From Pseudomonas hormoni (lineage in GTDB: Bacteria; Pseudomonadota; Gammaproteobacteria; Pseudomonadales; Pseudomonadaceae): a DNA stretch of 64,000 nt. Of this stretch, positions 34,472 to 44,341 are shown in pieces. A program made the position numbers and the translations under genes. Position 1 is the first letter of the stretch. Each line of letters opens with the position of its first letter. The stretch is taken from assembly GCF_018502625.1 (NCBI RefSeq), contig NZ_CP075566.1, positions 4,078,001 to 4,142,000 of the forward strand. The letters run 5' to 3'. Below the pieces are notes generated by a model that was not told where the DNA came from, ran no database searches, and saw only the letters and a program-made list of their open reading frames with translations.

Positions 34472-36369
34472 CTTTCCGTCGTCGTTGGGACATCAATACC
34501 CGCACCCAGATCATCAGCCTCGGCCCTGCTCTGCTGCTGACCTTGCTGCTGATCAGCTTCTTCACCTTCGTGCGGATCCAGGACCTGCGTCAGGAGCTCA
34601 ATCACACCGGTCAACTGATTGCGAACCAACTGGCGCCGGCCGCCGAATACGGGGTGATTTCGGGCAACAACGAAGTGCTCGAAAGTCTGCTCAAGGCCAC
34701 CCTGGCCACGCCCAATGTGCGCTTTCTGGAAGTGCAGGACAGCGCCAACCGGATTCTGGTGTACGTCGAGCACCCGTCGGAAACCCACACCCGCTCGCAA
34801 CAGGTCGAAGTGTTCCAGGCGCCGGTGCGCTTGCAACGGATCGCGCTGCACAATGATTTCTTCCAGGGCGCCAACGCCGCCACCACCGCCCCCGCCGAGG
34901 ATTATCTGGGGCGTGTGATCGTCGGTCTGTCGAATGACGCCTTCAGCAAGCGGCAACAGGAAATCCTGTTCAAGGCCGGTGTCCTCGCGCTGTTCGCCCT
35001 GTTATTTACCTTCCTGATCGCCCGGCGCCTGGCCGGCAGCCTGTCGCAGCCGATCCGCGACATCGGCAACGCGGTCAAGGCGATCCAGAGCGGCGACTAC
35101 AAGACGCCGCTGCCGATTGTCGACGACACCGAACTCGGCGCGCTGTCGCAGCACATCAATAACCTCGCCAGCGGTCTCGAACAGGCCAGCCGTGAACAGC
35201 ATCAGGCCATGGCGCAGTTGATCCAGACCCGCGAAGAAGCGGAAAAGGCCAACAACGCCAAATCCGATTTCCTAGCGATGATGAGCCACGAACTGCGCAC
35301 ACCGATGAATGGCGTGCTCGGCATGTTGCAACTGCTGGAAACCACCGAGATGACCGAGGAGCAGGTCGAGTACGCGGCGCTGGCCTCGGAGTCCACCGAA
35401 CACCTGCTCAAAGTCATCAACGACATTCTCGACTTCTCGCGCATCGAGCGTTCGGAACTGGAACTGGAACACATTCCGTTCAATCTGGCGGACCTGATCA
35501 GCAGTTGCGCCCAGTCGTTCCAGCACAGCGCTTTGCAACGCGGGCTCGATCTGGCGCTGCTGATCCCCGAAGACATGCGTGCGTTGCAGGTTCAGGGCGA
35601 CCCGACACGGATCCGGCAGATCCTGGTGAACCTGGTGGGCAATGCGCTGAAGTTCACCGAGCAGGGCCGCGTCACCATCGAACCGCAATGGCAGTCGCTG
35701 GATCACGAATTGTTGTGGTTCACCTGCACCGTGCGCGACAGCGGGATTGGTATCCCGGCCGAAAGCCTGGAGTTAATGTTCAATGCGTTCCAGCAGGCCG
35801 ACAGTTCAATTTCAAGGCGTTACGGCGGCACCGGGCTGGGACTGCCGATTGCCCGCACCCTGGCGGAACGCATGGGCGGCACCTTGCGCGCCCAGAGTGA
35901 GGAAGGTCGCGGCTCGGTGTTCACCCTGGAAATCCCGCTGGCGCTCTATAAACAGACGCTGCCGGTGCGCACGCCACGCGCGCAGACCGGCAGTGGTGAT
36001 GGCGAAGGCCGCAATGTGCTGCTGGTCGAGGACAACCCGGTCAACCAGACCGTCGTCGAAGCCATGTTGCGCAGCCTGGGCTTTACTGTCAGCGTCGCCA
36101 CCGACGGCGCTCAGGCGGTACGCAGTGCCGAAAGTCTGATCTTCGAAGCCATTCTGATGGACTGCCGACTGCCGATCATCGATGGCTATGAGGCCACCCG
36201 ACAGATTCGCCAACTGCCCGGTTGCACCGACCTGCCGATCATTGCGCTGACCGCCAACGCCTTGCAGGGCGACCGTGAAGCCTGTTTATCGGCGGGAATG
36301 AACGATTACCTGGCCAAGCCGTTCAAACGCACTGATTTGCAGCAAATTCTGCAGCGATGGGTGCAGTAG
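34468..36369 (+). CDS. Hybrid sensor histidine kinase with C-terminal receiver
   Basis: A 633-residue inner-membrane kinase of the BarA type. TM1 is at about 17-37, a periplasmic domain at about 38-168, TM2 at about 170-190, then HAMP. The H-box [12 protein letters not shown] places the phosphoacceptor at H274. HATPase motifs include [16 protein letters not shown] and G-T-G-L-G-L-P. The receiver ends the protein, with Asp565 in I-L-M-D-C-R-L-P. There is no HPt domain, so an outside phosphotransfer protein or regulator is needed. It is coupled to the SBP and TonB receptor upstream. Confidence 0.95.
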   Translation: MTFRRRWDINTRTQIISLGPALLLTLLLISFFTFVRIQDLRQELNHTGQLIANQLAPAAEYGVISGNNEVLESLLKATLATPNVRFLEVQDSANRILVYVEHPSETHTRSQQVEVFQAPVRLQRIALHNDFFQGANAATTAPAEDYLGRVIVGLSNDAFSKRQQEILFKAGVLALFALLFTFLIARRLAGSLSQPIRDIGNAVKAIQSGDYKTPLPIVDDTELGALSQHINNLASGLEQASREQHQAMAQLIQTREEAEKANNAKSDFLAMMSHELRTPMNGVLGMLQLLETTEMTEEQVEYAALASESTEHLLKVINDILDFSRIERSELELEHIPFNLADLISSCAQSFQHSALQRGLDLALLIPEDMRALQVQGDPTRIRQILVNLVGNALKFTEQGRVTIEPQWQSLDHELLWFTCTVRDSGIGIPAESLELMFNAFQQADSSISRRYGGTGLGLPIARTLAERMGGTLRAQSEEGRGSVFTLEIPLALYKQTLPVRTPRAQTGSGDGEGRNVLLVEDNPVNQTVVEAMLRSLGFTVSVATDGAQAVRSAESLIFEAILMDCRLPIIDGYEATRQIRQLPGCTDLPIIALTANALQGDREACLSAGMNDYLAKPFKRTDLQQILQRWVQ

Positions 36370-36467
36370 TGCAGGCCTTTCGACCATCTGCGACTGGCGT
36401 GAAAGCCGAAAGTGCGGCAGTCTTAGGCACCCGAACAGGCCCGAAAAGGGGCTTGAATAAAAATTTC

Positions 36468-36485
36468 AGTGCACAAGTGTACATT
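36468..36485. promoter_or_regulatory. Imperfect palindrome upstream of fabA (possible operator)
   Basis: AGTGCACAAGTGTACATT is an 18-bp near-palindrome (6 of 9 positions symmetric) about 130 bp before fabA, in an AT-rich patch. A TetR-type fatty-acid regulator such as DesT or FabR is plausible, but the motif does not exactly match any operator I know. Confidence 0.35.
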
Positions 36486-36616
36486 CATGTCCTTGGTGCT
36501 GTGACTTTCACCACAACGCAATAGTCTATGAGTAGGCTGCTGACTCGAGGCATGAACGCTTCGATCGGCCGGGAAGATTTGCCCCACCTGCCGCATGGGA
36601 CTATTGAGGAGCTCGC

Positions 36617-37132
36617 ATGACCAAACAAAACGCCTTTACTCGGGAAGACCTGCTGCGCTGCAGTCGCGGTGAGCTGTTCGGTCCAGGTAACGCGCAACTG
36701 CCCGCCCCGAACATGCTGATGGTGGACCGCATCACCCTGATCAGCGAAGAAGGCGGCAAGTACGGCAAGGGTGAATTGGTCGCCGAGCTGGATATCACTC
36801 CGGATCTGTGGTTTTTCGCCTGTCACTTCGAAGGTGACCCGGTGATGCCAGGCTGCCTGGGCCTCGATGCCATGTGGCAACTGGTCGGTTTCTTCCTCGG
36901 CTGGCAAGGCCTGCCGGGCCGCGGCCGCGCCTTGGGTTCGGGCGAAGTGAAGTTCTTTGGTCAGGTTCTGCCGACCGCGAAGAAAGTGACCTATAACATT
37001 CATATCAAGCGCGTCCTCAAAGGCAAGCTGAACCTGGCCATCGCCGATGGTTCGGTGACTGTCGACGGTCGCGAAATCTACACCGCCGAAGGCCTTCGGG
37101 TCGGCGTTTTCACCTCCACTGACAACTTCTAA
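36617..37132 (+). CDS. fabA: 3-hydroxydecanoyl-ACP dehydratase/isomerase
   Basis: A 171-residue enzyme that introduces the cis double bond in anaerobic unsaturated fatty-acid synthesis: it dehydrates 3-hydroxydecanoyl-ACP and isomerises trans-2 to cis-3-decenoyl-ACP. Hotdog fold; the catalytic pair is H70 (F-F-A-C-H-F-E-G-D) and D84 (G-C-L-G-L-D). The length equals known FabA. GAGGAGC lies 5-10 bases before the ATG. fabB follows 11 bp after its stop, forming the standard fabAB operon of gamma-proteobacteria such as Pseudomonas. Confidence 0.98.
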   Translation: MTKQNAFTREDLLRCSRGELFGPGNAQLPAPNMLMVDRITLISEEGGKYGKGELVAELDITPDLWFFACHFEGDPVMPGCLGLDAMWQLVGFFLGWQGLPGRGRALGSGEVKFFGQVLPTAKKVTYNIHIKRVLKGKLNLAIADGSVTVDGREIYTAEGLRVGVFTSTDNF

Positions 37133-37143
37133 GGGTTATCCGC

Positions 37144-38364
37144 ATGCGCCGCGTCGTTATCACTGGTCTGGGCATCGTTTCGTGCCTGGGCAATGACAAA
37201 GAGACCGTCTCCGCTAACCTGCGTGCAAGCCGCCCTGGCATCCGGTTCAACCCGGAATATGCCGAAATGGGTCTGCGTAGCCAGGTTTCCGGCTCCATTG
37301 ACCTTCCGCTTAAAGAGCTGATTGATCGCAAGACCTTTCGCTTCGTCGGTGACGCAGCGGCTTACGCTTATGTAGCGATGAAAAACGCCATCGAAGACTC
37401 GGGCCTGACCGAAGAGCAGGTATCCAACCCGCGTACTGGCCTGATCGCCGGTTCCGGCGGCGCTTCCACGCTGAACCAGATGGAAGCGCTGGACACCCTG
37501 CGCGAAAAAGGCATCAAGAAGGTTCTGCCGTACTACGTCACGCGGACCATGAGCAGCACCGTTTCCGCTTGCCTGGCCACCCCGTTCAAGATCAAGGGTC
37601 TGAACTACTCCATCGCTTCTGCCTGCGCCACCAGTGCTCACTGCATCGGTACGGCCATGGAACAGATCCAGATGGGCAAGCAGGACATCGTGTTCGCCGG
37701 CGGCGGTGAAGAAGAGCATTGGAGCCAGTCGTTCCTGTTCGACGCCATGGGCGCACTGTCCAGCCAGTACAACGAAACCCCGGAAAAAGCTTCCCGTGCC
37801 TACGACGCCAAGCGTGACGGTTTCGTCATCGCCGGCGGTGGCGGCATGGTCGTGGTCGAAGAGCTGGAACACGCTCTGGCCCGCGGCGCGAAGATCTACG
37901 CGGAAATCGTTGGCTACGGCGCGACCTCCGACGGCTACGACATGGTCGCTCCAAGCGGCGAAGGCGCCATCCGCTGCATGCAGATGGCCATGTCCACCGT
38001 TGACGCACCGATCGACTACCTGAACACCCACGGCACTTCGACTCCGGTCGGCGACGTCGCGGAAATGAAAGGTGTGCGTGAAGTGTTCGGCGACAAGGCC
38101 CCGGCCATCAGCTCCACCAAGAGCCTGTCCGGTCACTCCCTGGGCGCCGCCGGCGTTCACGAAGCGATCTACTGCATGCTGATGATGGAAGGCAACTTCA
38201 TGGCGGGTTCCGCCAACATCGACGAACTGGACCCGGAAGTGGCAGACATGCCGATCCTGACCAAGACTCGTGAAGACGTCGCTTTCAACACCGTGATGAG
38301 CAACAGCTTCGGTTTCGGTGGCACCAACGCGACCTTGGTACTGCAGCGCTGGCAGGGTAAGTAA
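37144..38364 (+). CDS. fabB: Beta-ketoacyl-ACP synthase I
   Basis: A 406-residue condensing enzyme that elongates cis-3-decenoyl-ACP in unsaturated fatty-acid synthesis. The Cys-His-His triad is complete: C161 in S-A-C-A-T-S, H296 in N-T-H-G-T-S-T-P and H331 in S-G-H-S-L-G-A-A-G. The length matches the ~404-residue family. It lies 11 bp after fabA and ends in a strong terminator at 38386-38416, so fabA and fabB form one operon. Confidence 0.98.
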   Translation: MRRVVITGLGIVSCLGNDKETVSANLRASRPGIRFNPEYAEMGLRSQVSGSIDLPLKELIDRKTFRFVGDAAAYAYVAMKNAIEDSGLTEEQVSNPRTGLIAGSGGASTLNQMEALDTLREKGIKKVLPYYVTRTMSSTVSACLATPFKIKGLNYSIASACATSAHCIGTAMEQIQMGKQDIVFAGGGEEEHWSQSFLFDAMGALSSQYNETPEKASRAYDAKRDGFVIAGGGGMVVVEELEHALARGAKIYAEIVGYGATSDGYDMVAPSGEGAIRCMQMAMSTVDAPIDYLNTHGTSTPVGDVAEMKGVREVFGDKAPAISSTKSLSGHSLGAAGVHEAIYCMLMMEGNFMAGSANIDELDPEVADMPILTKTREDVAFNTVMSNSFGFGGTNATLVLQRWQGK

Positions 38365-38385
38365 CACCCCGCCTACGCAGCACAT

Positions 38386-38419
38386 AAAAACGCCCCGACT
38401 GGTTCGGGGCGTTTTTTTT
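38386..38419 (+). terminator. Rho-independent terminator of fabAB
   Basis: A GC stem CGCCCCGA (38391-38398) with TCGGGGCG (38404-38411), extended by A5/T5 pairing, runs into nine T residues. Confidence 0.97.
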
Positions 38420-38450
38420 TGTGCCTGGAAAATGTGCACTGCAATGCTTT

Positions 38451-38520
38451 TTGTAGGAGCCAGGCTTGCCGGCGAAGGCGTACTCAAGGACGCCTTCGCC
38501 GGCAAGCCGTGCGCCTACAG
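38451..38520. repeat. REP doublet
   Basis: Inverted units GTAGGAGCCAGGCTTGCCGG and CCGGCAAGCCGTGCGCCTAC are about 25 bp apart, downstream of fabB. Confidence 0.88.
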
Positions 38521-38663
38521 GTGCCGTGTTCTACCAGCGAAATATTCACGGCGAACATGAAGCTTTTGTCATGAAACTCAGCGCCCTGCGACCGAATGCC
38601 GCGTATTTCGCGGGCTGCAGGACTTTCTCCATTTTTGCAAAAAACCGTTACCAAACTCTGTCG

Positions 38664-38691
38664 TTTACTTAGCAAGCTAACAAAATATATA
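38664..38691 (+). promoter_or_regulatory. Candidate sigma-70 promoter for the small gene at 38745
   Basis: TTTACT (38664-38669) and TATATA (38686-38691) are separated by 16 bp in an AT-rich stretch about 55 bp before the start codon. Confidence 0.45.
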
Positions 38692-38744
38692 ACAGAGTCC
38701 TGCACACGCCTTGCTGCAGATATCACAGAGATTGGAGCTAGCAG

Positions 38745-38933
38745 ATGACTGTAAAAGTAACTGAACGCGACGATTCACATAAGTCCCACGAAGGCGTAGC
38801 CGCCGGTATCCGGATCTGGGACGTGCACCAACAAGACATGCTGGTGGGGATGTTCCACTCCGAAACCGACGCCCACAGCTACAAGGCCGAACTGGAAAAA
38901 CTGGAGCAGCAACGAGCGCTGCAATCCGCATAA
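38745..38933 (+). CDS. Small conserved hydrophilic protein
   Basis: A 62-residue soluble protein, charged, with no membrane segment. GGAG at 38733-38736 sits 8 bases before the ATG. The centre (I-R-I-W-D-V-H-Q-Q-D-M-L-V-G-M-F-H) could be a small beta sheet, and the C-terminal 25 residues are a helix with heptad-like Leu and Glu. A candidate promoter upstream and a perfect 14-bp stem-loop downstream make it a free-standing transcription unit. I recognise no family. It is likely real, given signals at both ends. Confidence 0.75.
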   Translation: MTVKVTERDDSHKSHEGVAAGIRIWDVHQQDMLVGMFHSETDAHSYKAELEKLEQQRALQSA

Positions 38934-38951
38934 GCAATGACAGCATTGAAA

Positions 38952-38984
38952 ACGACAAACCCCGCCATGAGCGGGGTTTGTCGT
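38952..38984 (+). terminator. Terminator-like stem-loop (14-bp perfect stem)
   Basis: Arms 38952-38965 and 38971-38984 are perfectly paired with a CATGA loop. There is no T-run beyond the stem, so it may act bidirectionally or protect RNA 3' ends. Confidence 0.8.
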
Positions 38985-39033
38985 GCGTAGCACTCAAAAA
39001 AATCGGCAATTGCTGCCAGATTTTCAGGGCCGC

Positions 39034-39068
39034 TACGCAGCCCAGCGCGAGCAAGCTCGCTCGCCACA
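39034..39068. repeat. Half of a BIME-type REP
   Basis: CGCTACGCAGCCCAGCGCGAGCAAGCTCG-like arm only, resembling the right arm of the 26834, 52657 and 56595 composites, without a left arm. Confidence 0.7.
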
Positions 39069-39073
39069 AAGAC

Positions 39074-39616
39074 TTACCACATCAGATCATCAGGGATCTG
39101 ATAGGCCGCGTACGGATCATCCTCGGCCGCCGCTTCTTCAGTCTGCACGTTCAGCTGCACGATGCGCTGTGGATCGCGCTCCTGGATCTTCAGGGCCGCT
39201 TCACGGGGGATCACTTCGTAACCACCGGCATGGTGCACGATCGCCAGCGAACCGTTACTGAGCTTGTTGCGCATCAACGTGTTGACGGAAAGGCGCTTGA
39301 CCTTCTTGTCGTCGACGAAGTTGTAGTAGTCCTCGGTGGTCAGCTTCGGCAGCCGCGAGACTTCGATCAATTGCTTGACCTGCGCGGCGCGGGCCTTGGC
39401 CTCGGCCTTCTCCTGCTGCTGGCGGTTCAGCTCCTGGTCGCGCTTGACCTTTTCGGCCATGGCTTCCTGGGCCGCACGCTGCTGGGAATCATCGAGTTCG
39501 ATCTGGCCTTTATGGGCCAGGCGCTGCTGTTTCTGCTTCTCTTTGCCGACCTGTTTGGCCTGCTTTTGGTTGACCAGCCCTGCCTTTAGCAACTGGTCGC
39601 GAAGGGAAATGCTCAT
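39074..39616 (-). CDS. DUF2058 (YaiL-like) protein
   Basis: A 180-residue, Gln/Lys/Glu-rich protein. Residues ~15-85 form a long charged helix (probable coiled coil or nucleic-acid-binding region). The C-terminal half has Y-Y-N-F-V-D-D-K-K-V-K-R near 97-107 and H-H-A-G-G-Y-E-V-I-P near 129-138, the signature of the YaiL/DUF2058 family, sometimes described as nucleoprotein/polynucleotide-associated. It is transcribed in line with mazG 28 bp upstream. Its molecular function is not established. Confidence 0.9.
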   Translation of the reverse strand: MSISLRDQLLKAGLVNQKQAKQVGKEKQKQQRLAHKGQIELDDSQQRAAQEAMAEKVKRDQELNRQQQEKAEAKARAAQVKQLIEVSRLPKLTTEDYYNFVDDKKVKRLSVNTLMRNKLSNGSLAIVHHAGGYEVIPREAALKIQERDPQRIVQLNVQTEEAAAEDDPYAAYQIPDDLMW

Positions 39617-39644
39617 GGTGCTTATTTCTCACTTAGGCCACTGC

Positions 39645-40478
39645 TCAACCGCAGCTGGGCAAATTCTTTTCCTGACGTTTGGCTTCGCCCCACAAGGCGT
39701 CCAACTCTTCGAGGGTGCAATCTTCTATGGGACGGTGGGTGTCGCGCAATGCCTGTTCGATAAAACGGAAGCGTCTTTCGAATTTGCTGTTGGCGCCGCG
39801 CAAGGCGGTTTCCGGATCGACCTTGAGATGACGCGCCAGGTTGACCACGGAAAACAGCAAGTCGCCGACCTCATCGGCAATCGCTACCGAGTCATTGTCG
39901 GCCATGGCTTCGAGCACTTCATCGAGTTCTTCGCGGACCTTGTCCAGCACCGGCAAGGCGTCCGGCCAGTCGAAGCCGACCTGCCCTGCGCGCTTCTGCA
40001 ACTTGGCTGAACGGGATAACGCCGGCAGCGCAGCGGGCACATCATCAAGCAAGGACAGTTGTTCCGGCGCCGCAGACTTCTCGGCGCGTTCTTCAGCCTT
40101 GATCTCTTCCCAACGTTGCTTGACCTGCTCTTCACTCAGACGCGGAACATCCAGCGGCGCGTACAGATCGCCGGTGGGGAACACGTGCGGATGACGACGG
40201 ATCAGCTTGCGGGTGATGCCATCGATAACGCCGGCGAATTCGAACCGCCCTTCTTCCCGGGCCAGTTGGCTGTAATAAACCACCTGGAACAGCAAATCGC
40301 CCAGTTCACCCTGCAAGTGATCGAAGTCACCACGCTCGATGGCGTCAGCGACTTCGTAGGCTTCCTCGAGGGTATGCGGGACGATGGTGGCGTAGGTTTG
40401 CTTGATGTCCCATGGGCAACCGAACTGCGGGTCGCGCAGACGGCTCATCAGGTGTAGCAAGTCTTCAAGGCTGTACAT
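39645..40478 (-). CDS. mazG: Nucleoside triphosphate pyrophosphohydrolase MazG
   Basis: A 277-residue all-alpha NTP-PPase with two MazG domains. The N-terminal domain carries E-E-A-Y-E-V-A-D-A-I near 38-48 and E-L-G-D-L-L-F-Q near 58-65. The C-terminal domain has E-E-L-D-E-V-L-E-A near 186-194 and the E-V-G-D-L-L-F-S motif near 206-213 that binds Mg2+. It hydrolyses NTPs and dNTPs and can lower ppGpp. ATG 40478 is used; a TTG one codon earlier is possible. Its position beside relA is conserved in P. aeruginosa (PA0935-PA0934) and fits stringent-response control. Confidence 0.96.
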   Translation of the reverse strand: MYSLEDLLHLMSRLRDPQFGCPWDIKQTYATIVPHTLEEAYEVADAIERGDFDHLQGELGDLLFQVVYYSQLAREEGRFEFAGVIDGITRKLIRRHPHVFPTGDLYAPLDVPRLSEEQVKQRWEEIKAEERAEKSAAPEQLSLLDDVPAALPALSRSAKLQKRAGQVGFDWPDALPVLDKVREELDEVLEAMADNDSVAIADEVGDLLFSVVNLARHLKVDPETALRGANSKFERRFRFIEQALRDTHRPIEDCTLEELDALWGEAKRQEKNLPSCG

Positions 40479-40527
40479 CAATCACTCTCTGCATCGGCAA
40501 CTCGATAGCTCGGGCAAACCGCAAACC

Positions 40528-40602
40528 TGTAGGAGCCGAGCTTGCTCGCGATAGCGGTGTGTCAGGTAAATCGCCATCGCGAGCAAGCTCGGCTCCTACA
40601 GG
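40528..40602. repeat. REP doublet
   Basis: Inverted units GTAGGAGCCGAGCTTGCTCG and complement, ~30 bp apart, lie between relA and mazG (same strand). Confidence 0.9.
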
Positions 40603-40619
40603 TATCGGTTCCATCGGCA

Positions 40620-42863
40620 TCACGGCGTACGGTTACGGCGCGTTTCGATGATGTTCGGCAACTGGGATATCCGCCCCAGCAACCGCCCAAGCGCATCCAG
40701 CCCCGGAATCTCGATGGTCAGGGACATCAACGCGGTGTTGTCCTCCTTGTTCGAGCGGGTGTTGACCGCCAGCACGTTGATCCGTTCGTTGAGCAGCACC
40801 TGCGAGACGTCACGCAACAAACCGGACCGGTCGTAGGCGCGAATGATGATGTCCACCGGGTAGGTGAGCACCGGCACCGGGCCCCAGCTGACCTGGATGA
40901 TCCGCTCCGGCTCGCGCCCGGCCAGTTGCAGCACCGAGGCGCAGTCCTGACGGTGAATGCTCACGCCACGGCCCTGGGTGATGTAACCGACGATCGCGTC
41001 GCCCGGCAACGGCTGGCAGCAGCCGGCCATCTGGGTCATGAGGTTGCCGACACCCTGGATCTGAATATCGCCGCGCTTGCCCGGTTTGTAGCCGGTGGCC
41101 TTGCGTGGAATCAGTTCCAGCTGCTCGTTGCCGCGCTCCGGCTCGACCAGTTGCTGCGCCAGGTTCACCAGTTGCGCCAGGCGCAAATCGCCTGCGCCCA
41201 ACGCGGCGTACATGTCCTCGGCGGTTTTCATGTTGGCCTTGTCGGCCAACTTGTCGAAATCCACCGCGGGCAAGCCAAGGCGACTGAGTTCGCGTTCGAG
41301 CAAGGTCTTGCCGGCCGCGACGTTCTGGTCGCGGGCCTGCAATTTGAACCAGTGAACGATCTTCGCCCGCGCCCGGGACGTGGTGATGTAACCCAGGTTC
41401 GGGTTCAGCCAGTCGCGGCTCGGGGTGCCGTGCTTGCTGGTGATGATCTCGACCTGTTCACCGGTTTGCAGGCTGTAGTTGAGCGGTACGATGCGCCCGT
41501 TGATCTTCGCGCCACGGCAGTTGTGACCGATTTCGGTGTGCACGCGGTAGGCGAAGTCCAGCGGGGTCGCGCCCTTCGGCAAGTCGATGGCGTGGCCGTC
41601 CGGCGTGAAGATGTAGACCCGGTCCGGTTCGATATCGACCCGCAGCTGTTCCGCCAGGCCACCAATGTCGCCCAGCTCTTCGTGCCACTCGAGCACCTGA
41701 CGCAGCCAGGAGATTTTCTCTTCGTAGTGGTTGGAACCGGATTTGACGTCGGTGCCCTTGTACTTCCAGTGCGCGCAAACGCCCAGTTCGGCTTCTTCGT
41801 GCATGGCGTGGGTGCGGATCTGCACTTCCAGCACCTTGCCCTCAGGCCCGATCACTGCGGTGTGCAGCGAGCGGTAGCCGTTCTCTTTCGGGTTGGCGAT
41901 GTAGTCGTCGAATTCTTTCGGGATGTGTCGCCACAAGGTGTGGACGATGCCGAGCGCGGTGTAGCAGTCGCGCATTTCCGGCACCAGCACGCGCACGGCG
42001 CGCACGTCGTAGATCTGGCTGAACTCCAGACCCTTGCGCTGCATTTTGCGCCAGATCGAATAGATGTGTTTGGCCCGGCCGCTGATGTCGGCCTCGACAC
42101 CGGTGGCCTGCAATTCGACTTTCAGCTGGTTCATCACATCGGCGATGAAGCGTTCGCGATCAAGGCGCCGCTCGTGCAGCAACTTGGCGATCTGTTTGTA
42201 CTGATCGGGCTCGAGGTAGCGGAAGGACAAGTCCTCCAGTTCCCACTTGATGTGACCGATGCCGAGACGGTGGGCGAGCGGCGCGTAGATGTCGAAGACT
42301 TCACGCGCGACGCGGTTGCGCTTCTCGTCGTCTGCCGTTTTGACCGCACGGATCGCGCAGGTGCGCTCGGCCAGTTTGATCAGCGCGACGCGCACGTCGT
42401 CGACCATGGCCACGAGCATTTTGCGCAGGTTTTCGACCTGGCCCTGGGTGCCCAGCACCAGGGATTGACGGGGGCTCAGGCTGGCGCTGATCGCCGCCAT
42501 GCGCAATACGCCGTCGATGAGTTTGGCGACCACCGGACCGAAACGCTGGCTGACCGCCGGCAGTTCAATCTGGCCTTCGCGCACGCCACGGTACAAGACC
42601 GCGGCGACCAACGAATCCTGATCGAGTTTGAGGTCGGCGAGAATCTCGGCGATCTCAAGGCCCGTGCGGAAACTCGAGGTCCCTTCGGACCATAGATTCT
42701 TCGCCGCATTGGCCTGTTGTTCGGAGGTGCGAGCGAACTCGCACGCGTCCTTCAAGGCTTCGCGATCCAGTGCCAGATCGACACTGACCGCATGATCGAG
42801 CCAAGCCTCGAGGTTGATGCTGCCGTCCGTGTTGATCGGCTGGTGTGCTCTCACCTGTACCAT
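40620..42863 (-). CDS. relA: (p)ppGpp synthetase RelA
   Basis: A 747-residue GTP pyrophosphokinase of the stringent response. The N-terminal HD-type hydrolase domain is degenerate: L-Y-R-G-V-R-E-G stands where bifunctional enzymes have H-D-x-x-E-D. The synthetase domain carries E-F-D-D-Y-I-A-N-P-K, the E-x-D-D signature of monofunctional RelA rather than R-x-K-D of SpoT. TGS (about 400-470) and a C-terminal ACT domain follow, with the ribosome-binding helical and zinc-finger-like region between. It acts on stalled ribosomes with uncharged tRNA. It is adjacent to mazG and rlmD, the known order. Confidence 0.98.
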   Translation of the reverse strand: MVQVRAHQPINTDGSINLEAWLDHAVSVDLALDREALKDACEFARTSEQQANAAKNLWSEGTSSFRTGLEIAEILADLKLDQDSLVAAVLYRGVREGQIELPAVSQRFGPVVAKLIDGVLRMAAISASLSPRQSLVLGTQGQVENLRKMLVAMVDDVRVALIKLAERTCAIRAVKTADDEKRNRVAREVFDIYAPLAHRLGIGHIKWELEDLSFRYLEPDQYKQIAKLLHERRLDRERFIADVMNQLKVELQATGVEADISGRAKHIYSIWRKMQRKGLEFSQIYDVRAVRVLVPEMRDCYTALGIVHTLWRHIPKEFDDYIANPKENGYRSLHTAVIGPEGKVLEVQIRTHAMHEEAELGVCAHWKYKGTDVKSGSNHYEEKISWLRQVLEWHEELGDIGGLAEQLRVDIEPDRVYIFTPDGHAIDLPKGATPLDFAYRVHTEIGHNCRGAKINGRIVPLNYSLQTGEQVEIITSKHGTPSRDWLNPNLGYITTSRARAKIVHWFKLQARDQNVAAGKTLLERELSRLGLPAVDFDKLADKANMKTAEDMYAALGAGDLRLAQLVNLAQQLVEPERGNEQLELIPRKATGYKPGKRGDIQIQGVGNLMTQMAGCCQPLPGDAIVGYITQGRGVSIHRQDCASVLQLAGREPERIIQVSWGPVPVLTYPVDIIIRAYDRSGLLRDVSQVLLNERINVLAVNTRSNKEDNTALMSLTIEIPGLDALGRLLGRISQLPNIIETRRNRTP

Positions 42864-42988
42864 CTTGCTTTACCTTCCCTACGACGCAGATTCAATGCGT
42901 CCAATCGCTGACCTTCGTTGCCGGGGATGCACTCGCGGGGCCAGGACGAGTGCTGCACGGGCGGGTCAGTCGGACCAGACGAGCCTTC

Positions 42989-44341
42989 CTAGCTCGCTTC
43001 AAATAACGCCATGGCCTCGACATGTGCCGTCTGAGGAAACATATCGAGAATCCCGGCACGTTTTAACCGGTAGCCTTGCTTGATCAATTCGACCGTGTCG
43101 CGCGCCAGAGTTGCAGGGTTGCACGACACATACACCAACCGTTCGGCGCCCAGAGCCTTGAGCTTGCGCACCACCTCGAAAGCACCGTCACGCGGTGGGT
43201 CCAAGAGTACCGCACAAAAGCCTTCGCGCGCCCATTCGGCATCGGTCAAAGGCTGGGACAAATCGGCCTGAAAAAACGTCGCATTATTCAGATTGTTGCT
43301 AGCGGCGTTCGCGGCTGCCCGCTCGACCATCGCCTGCACACCTTCGACCGCCACCACTTCGCGAACGGCTTTGGCCAGCGGCAAGGCAAAGTTACCCAAA
43401 CCACAGAATAGATCGAGAACGCGTTCATCCGCTGTCGGTTTCAGCCAGTCCAGCGCCTGGGCGACCATCGCTTCGTTGACCGCCGCGTTGACCTGAATGA
43501 AATCTCCCGGCCGGTATGCCAGGTTCAAATCCCACTGTTCAAGGCGATAGCCCAACGACTGATCAGCTTCGACCGGTTGCGGTTCGCCCTCGCCATGCAG
43601 CCACAATTGAGCTTCATGGAACGCGCAAAAATCCTTGAGGATCGTCATATCGGCATCGGACAACGGCGCCATGTGGCGCAGCAACACCGCCAACGACGAA
43701 CCACTGAACAACTCCACATGCCCCAGCGCCTGAGGTTTGCTCAAGCGCCGCAACATCTCCGGCAAGCGGGTCATGATCGGTTGCAAGGGCTGTACCAGCA
43801 CCGGGCATTCGTTGATTGCAACGATGTCCTGACTGCCCGCCGCGCGGAAACCGACTTCGAGCTTTTTAGCTTTCATGTCCCAGCGCACCGCTACACGGGC
43901 GCGACGGCGGTAAGCGAACTCCGGACCGCTCAACGGCGCTGCCCACTCTTCGGGTTCGACACCGGCGACCTTGGACAATTGCTCGGCGAGCATGCGCTGT
44001 TTCAGGGCGAGTTGTTCGGAATGAGGCAGGTGCTGAACACTGCAGCCACCACAGCGACCGGCATGCGGACACGGCGCCGGGCGACGCAATTCGCTGGCCA
44101 GGAAAACGCGCTCGGTGCGTGCCTCGACGATTTTGCCGTGGGCACCGAGCACGCGCGCCTCGACTTCTTCACCGGCCAATGCGCCGAGGACGAACCAGGT
44201 GCGACCTTCGAAAAACGCGATGCCGCGACCGTCATTGGCCAGGCGCTCGATGGTCAGGCGCTGTTTTTTGCCGGTCGGAATTTGCGGGGCCTTGCTGCCG
44301 CCGGTGGGCTGGAAGCGCAGGCCTCTCTCGTGCTTGGCCAT
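42989..44341 (-). CDS. rlmD: 23S rRNA (uracil(1939)-C5)-methyltransferase RlmD
   Basis: A 450-residue SAM-dependent enzyme (formerly RumA/YgcA) that makes m5U1939. An N-terminal TRAM domain spans about 20-80. Cysteines for the Fe-S cluster lie in [10 protein letters not shown] near 92-101, with a fourth Cys later (N-E-C-P-V-L near 180). The SAM motif [13 protein letters not shown] is near 308. The catalytic nucleophile Cys is in [10 protein letters not shown] near 405. Its start overlaps the cysM stop by one base (TGATG). The order relA-rlmD-cysM equals P. aeruginosa PA0934-PA0933-PA0932. Confidence 0.97.
   Translation of the reverse strand: MAKHERGLRFQPTGGSKAPQIPTGKKQRLTIERLANDGRGIAFFEGRTWFVLGALAGEEVEARVLGAHGKIVEARTERVFLASELRRPAPCPHAGRCGGCSVQHLPHSEQLALKQRMLAEQLSKVAGVEPEEWAAPLSGPEFAYRRRARVAVRWDMKAKKLEVGFRAAGSQDIVAINECPVLVQPLQPIMTRLPEMLRRLSKPQALGHVELFSGSSLAVLLRHMAPLSDADMTILKDFCAFHEAQLWLHGEGEPQPVEADQSLGYRLEQWDLNLAYRPGDFIQVNAAVNEAMVAQALDWLKPTADERVLDLFCGLGNFALPLAKAVREVVAVEGVQAMVERAAANAASNNLNNATFFQADLSQPLTDAEWAREGFCAVLLDPPRDGAFEVVRKLKALGAERLVYVSCNPATLARDTVELIKQGYRLKRAGILDMFPQTAHVEAMALFEAS

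Noticed and set aside
36370..36616. Small RNA of the Rsm family upstream of fabA
   Set aside because: No repeated GGA-loop hairpins characteristic of rsmX/Y/Z were seen here or elsewhere in the window.
40542..42695. 717-codon frame opposite relA and similar long frames opposite gacS, the chemoreceptor and dctA
   Set aside because: These are antisense shadows caused by high third-position GC of real genes. The real genes have full domain sets, while the antisense peptides show none.
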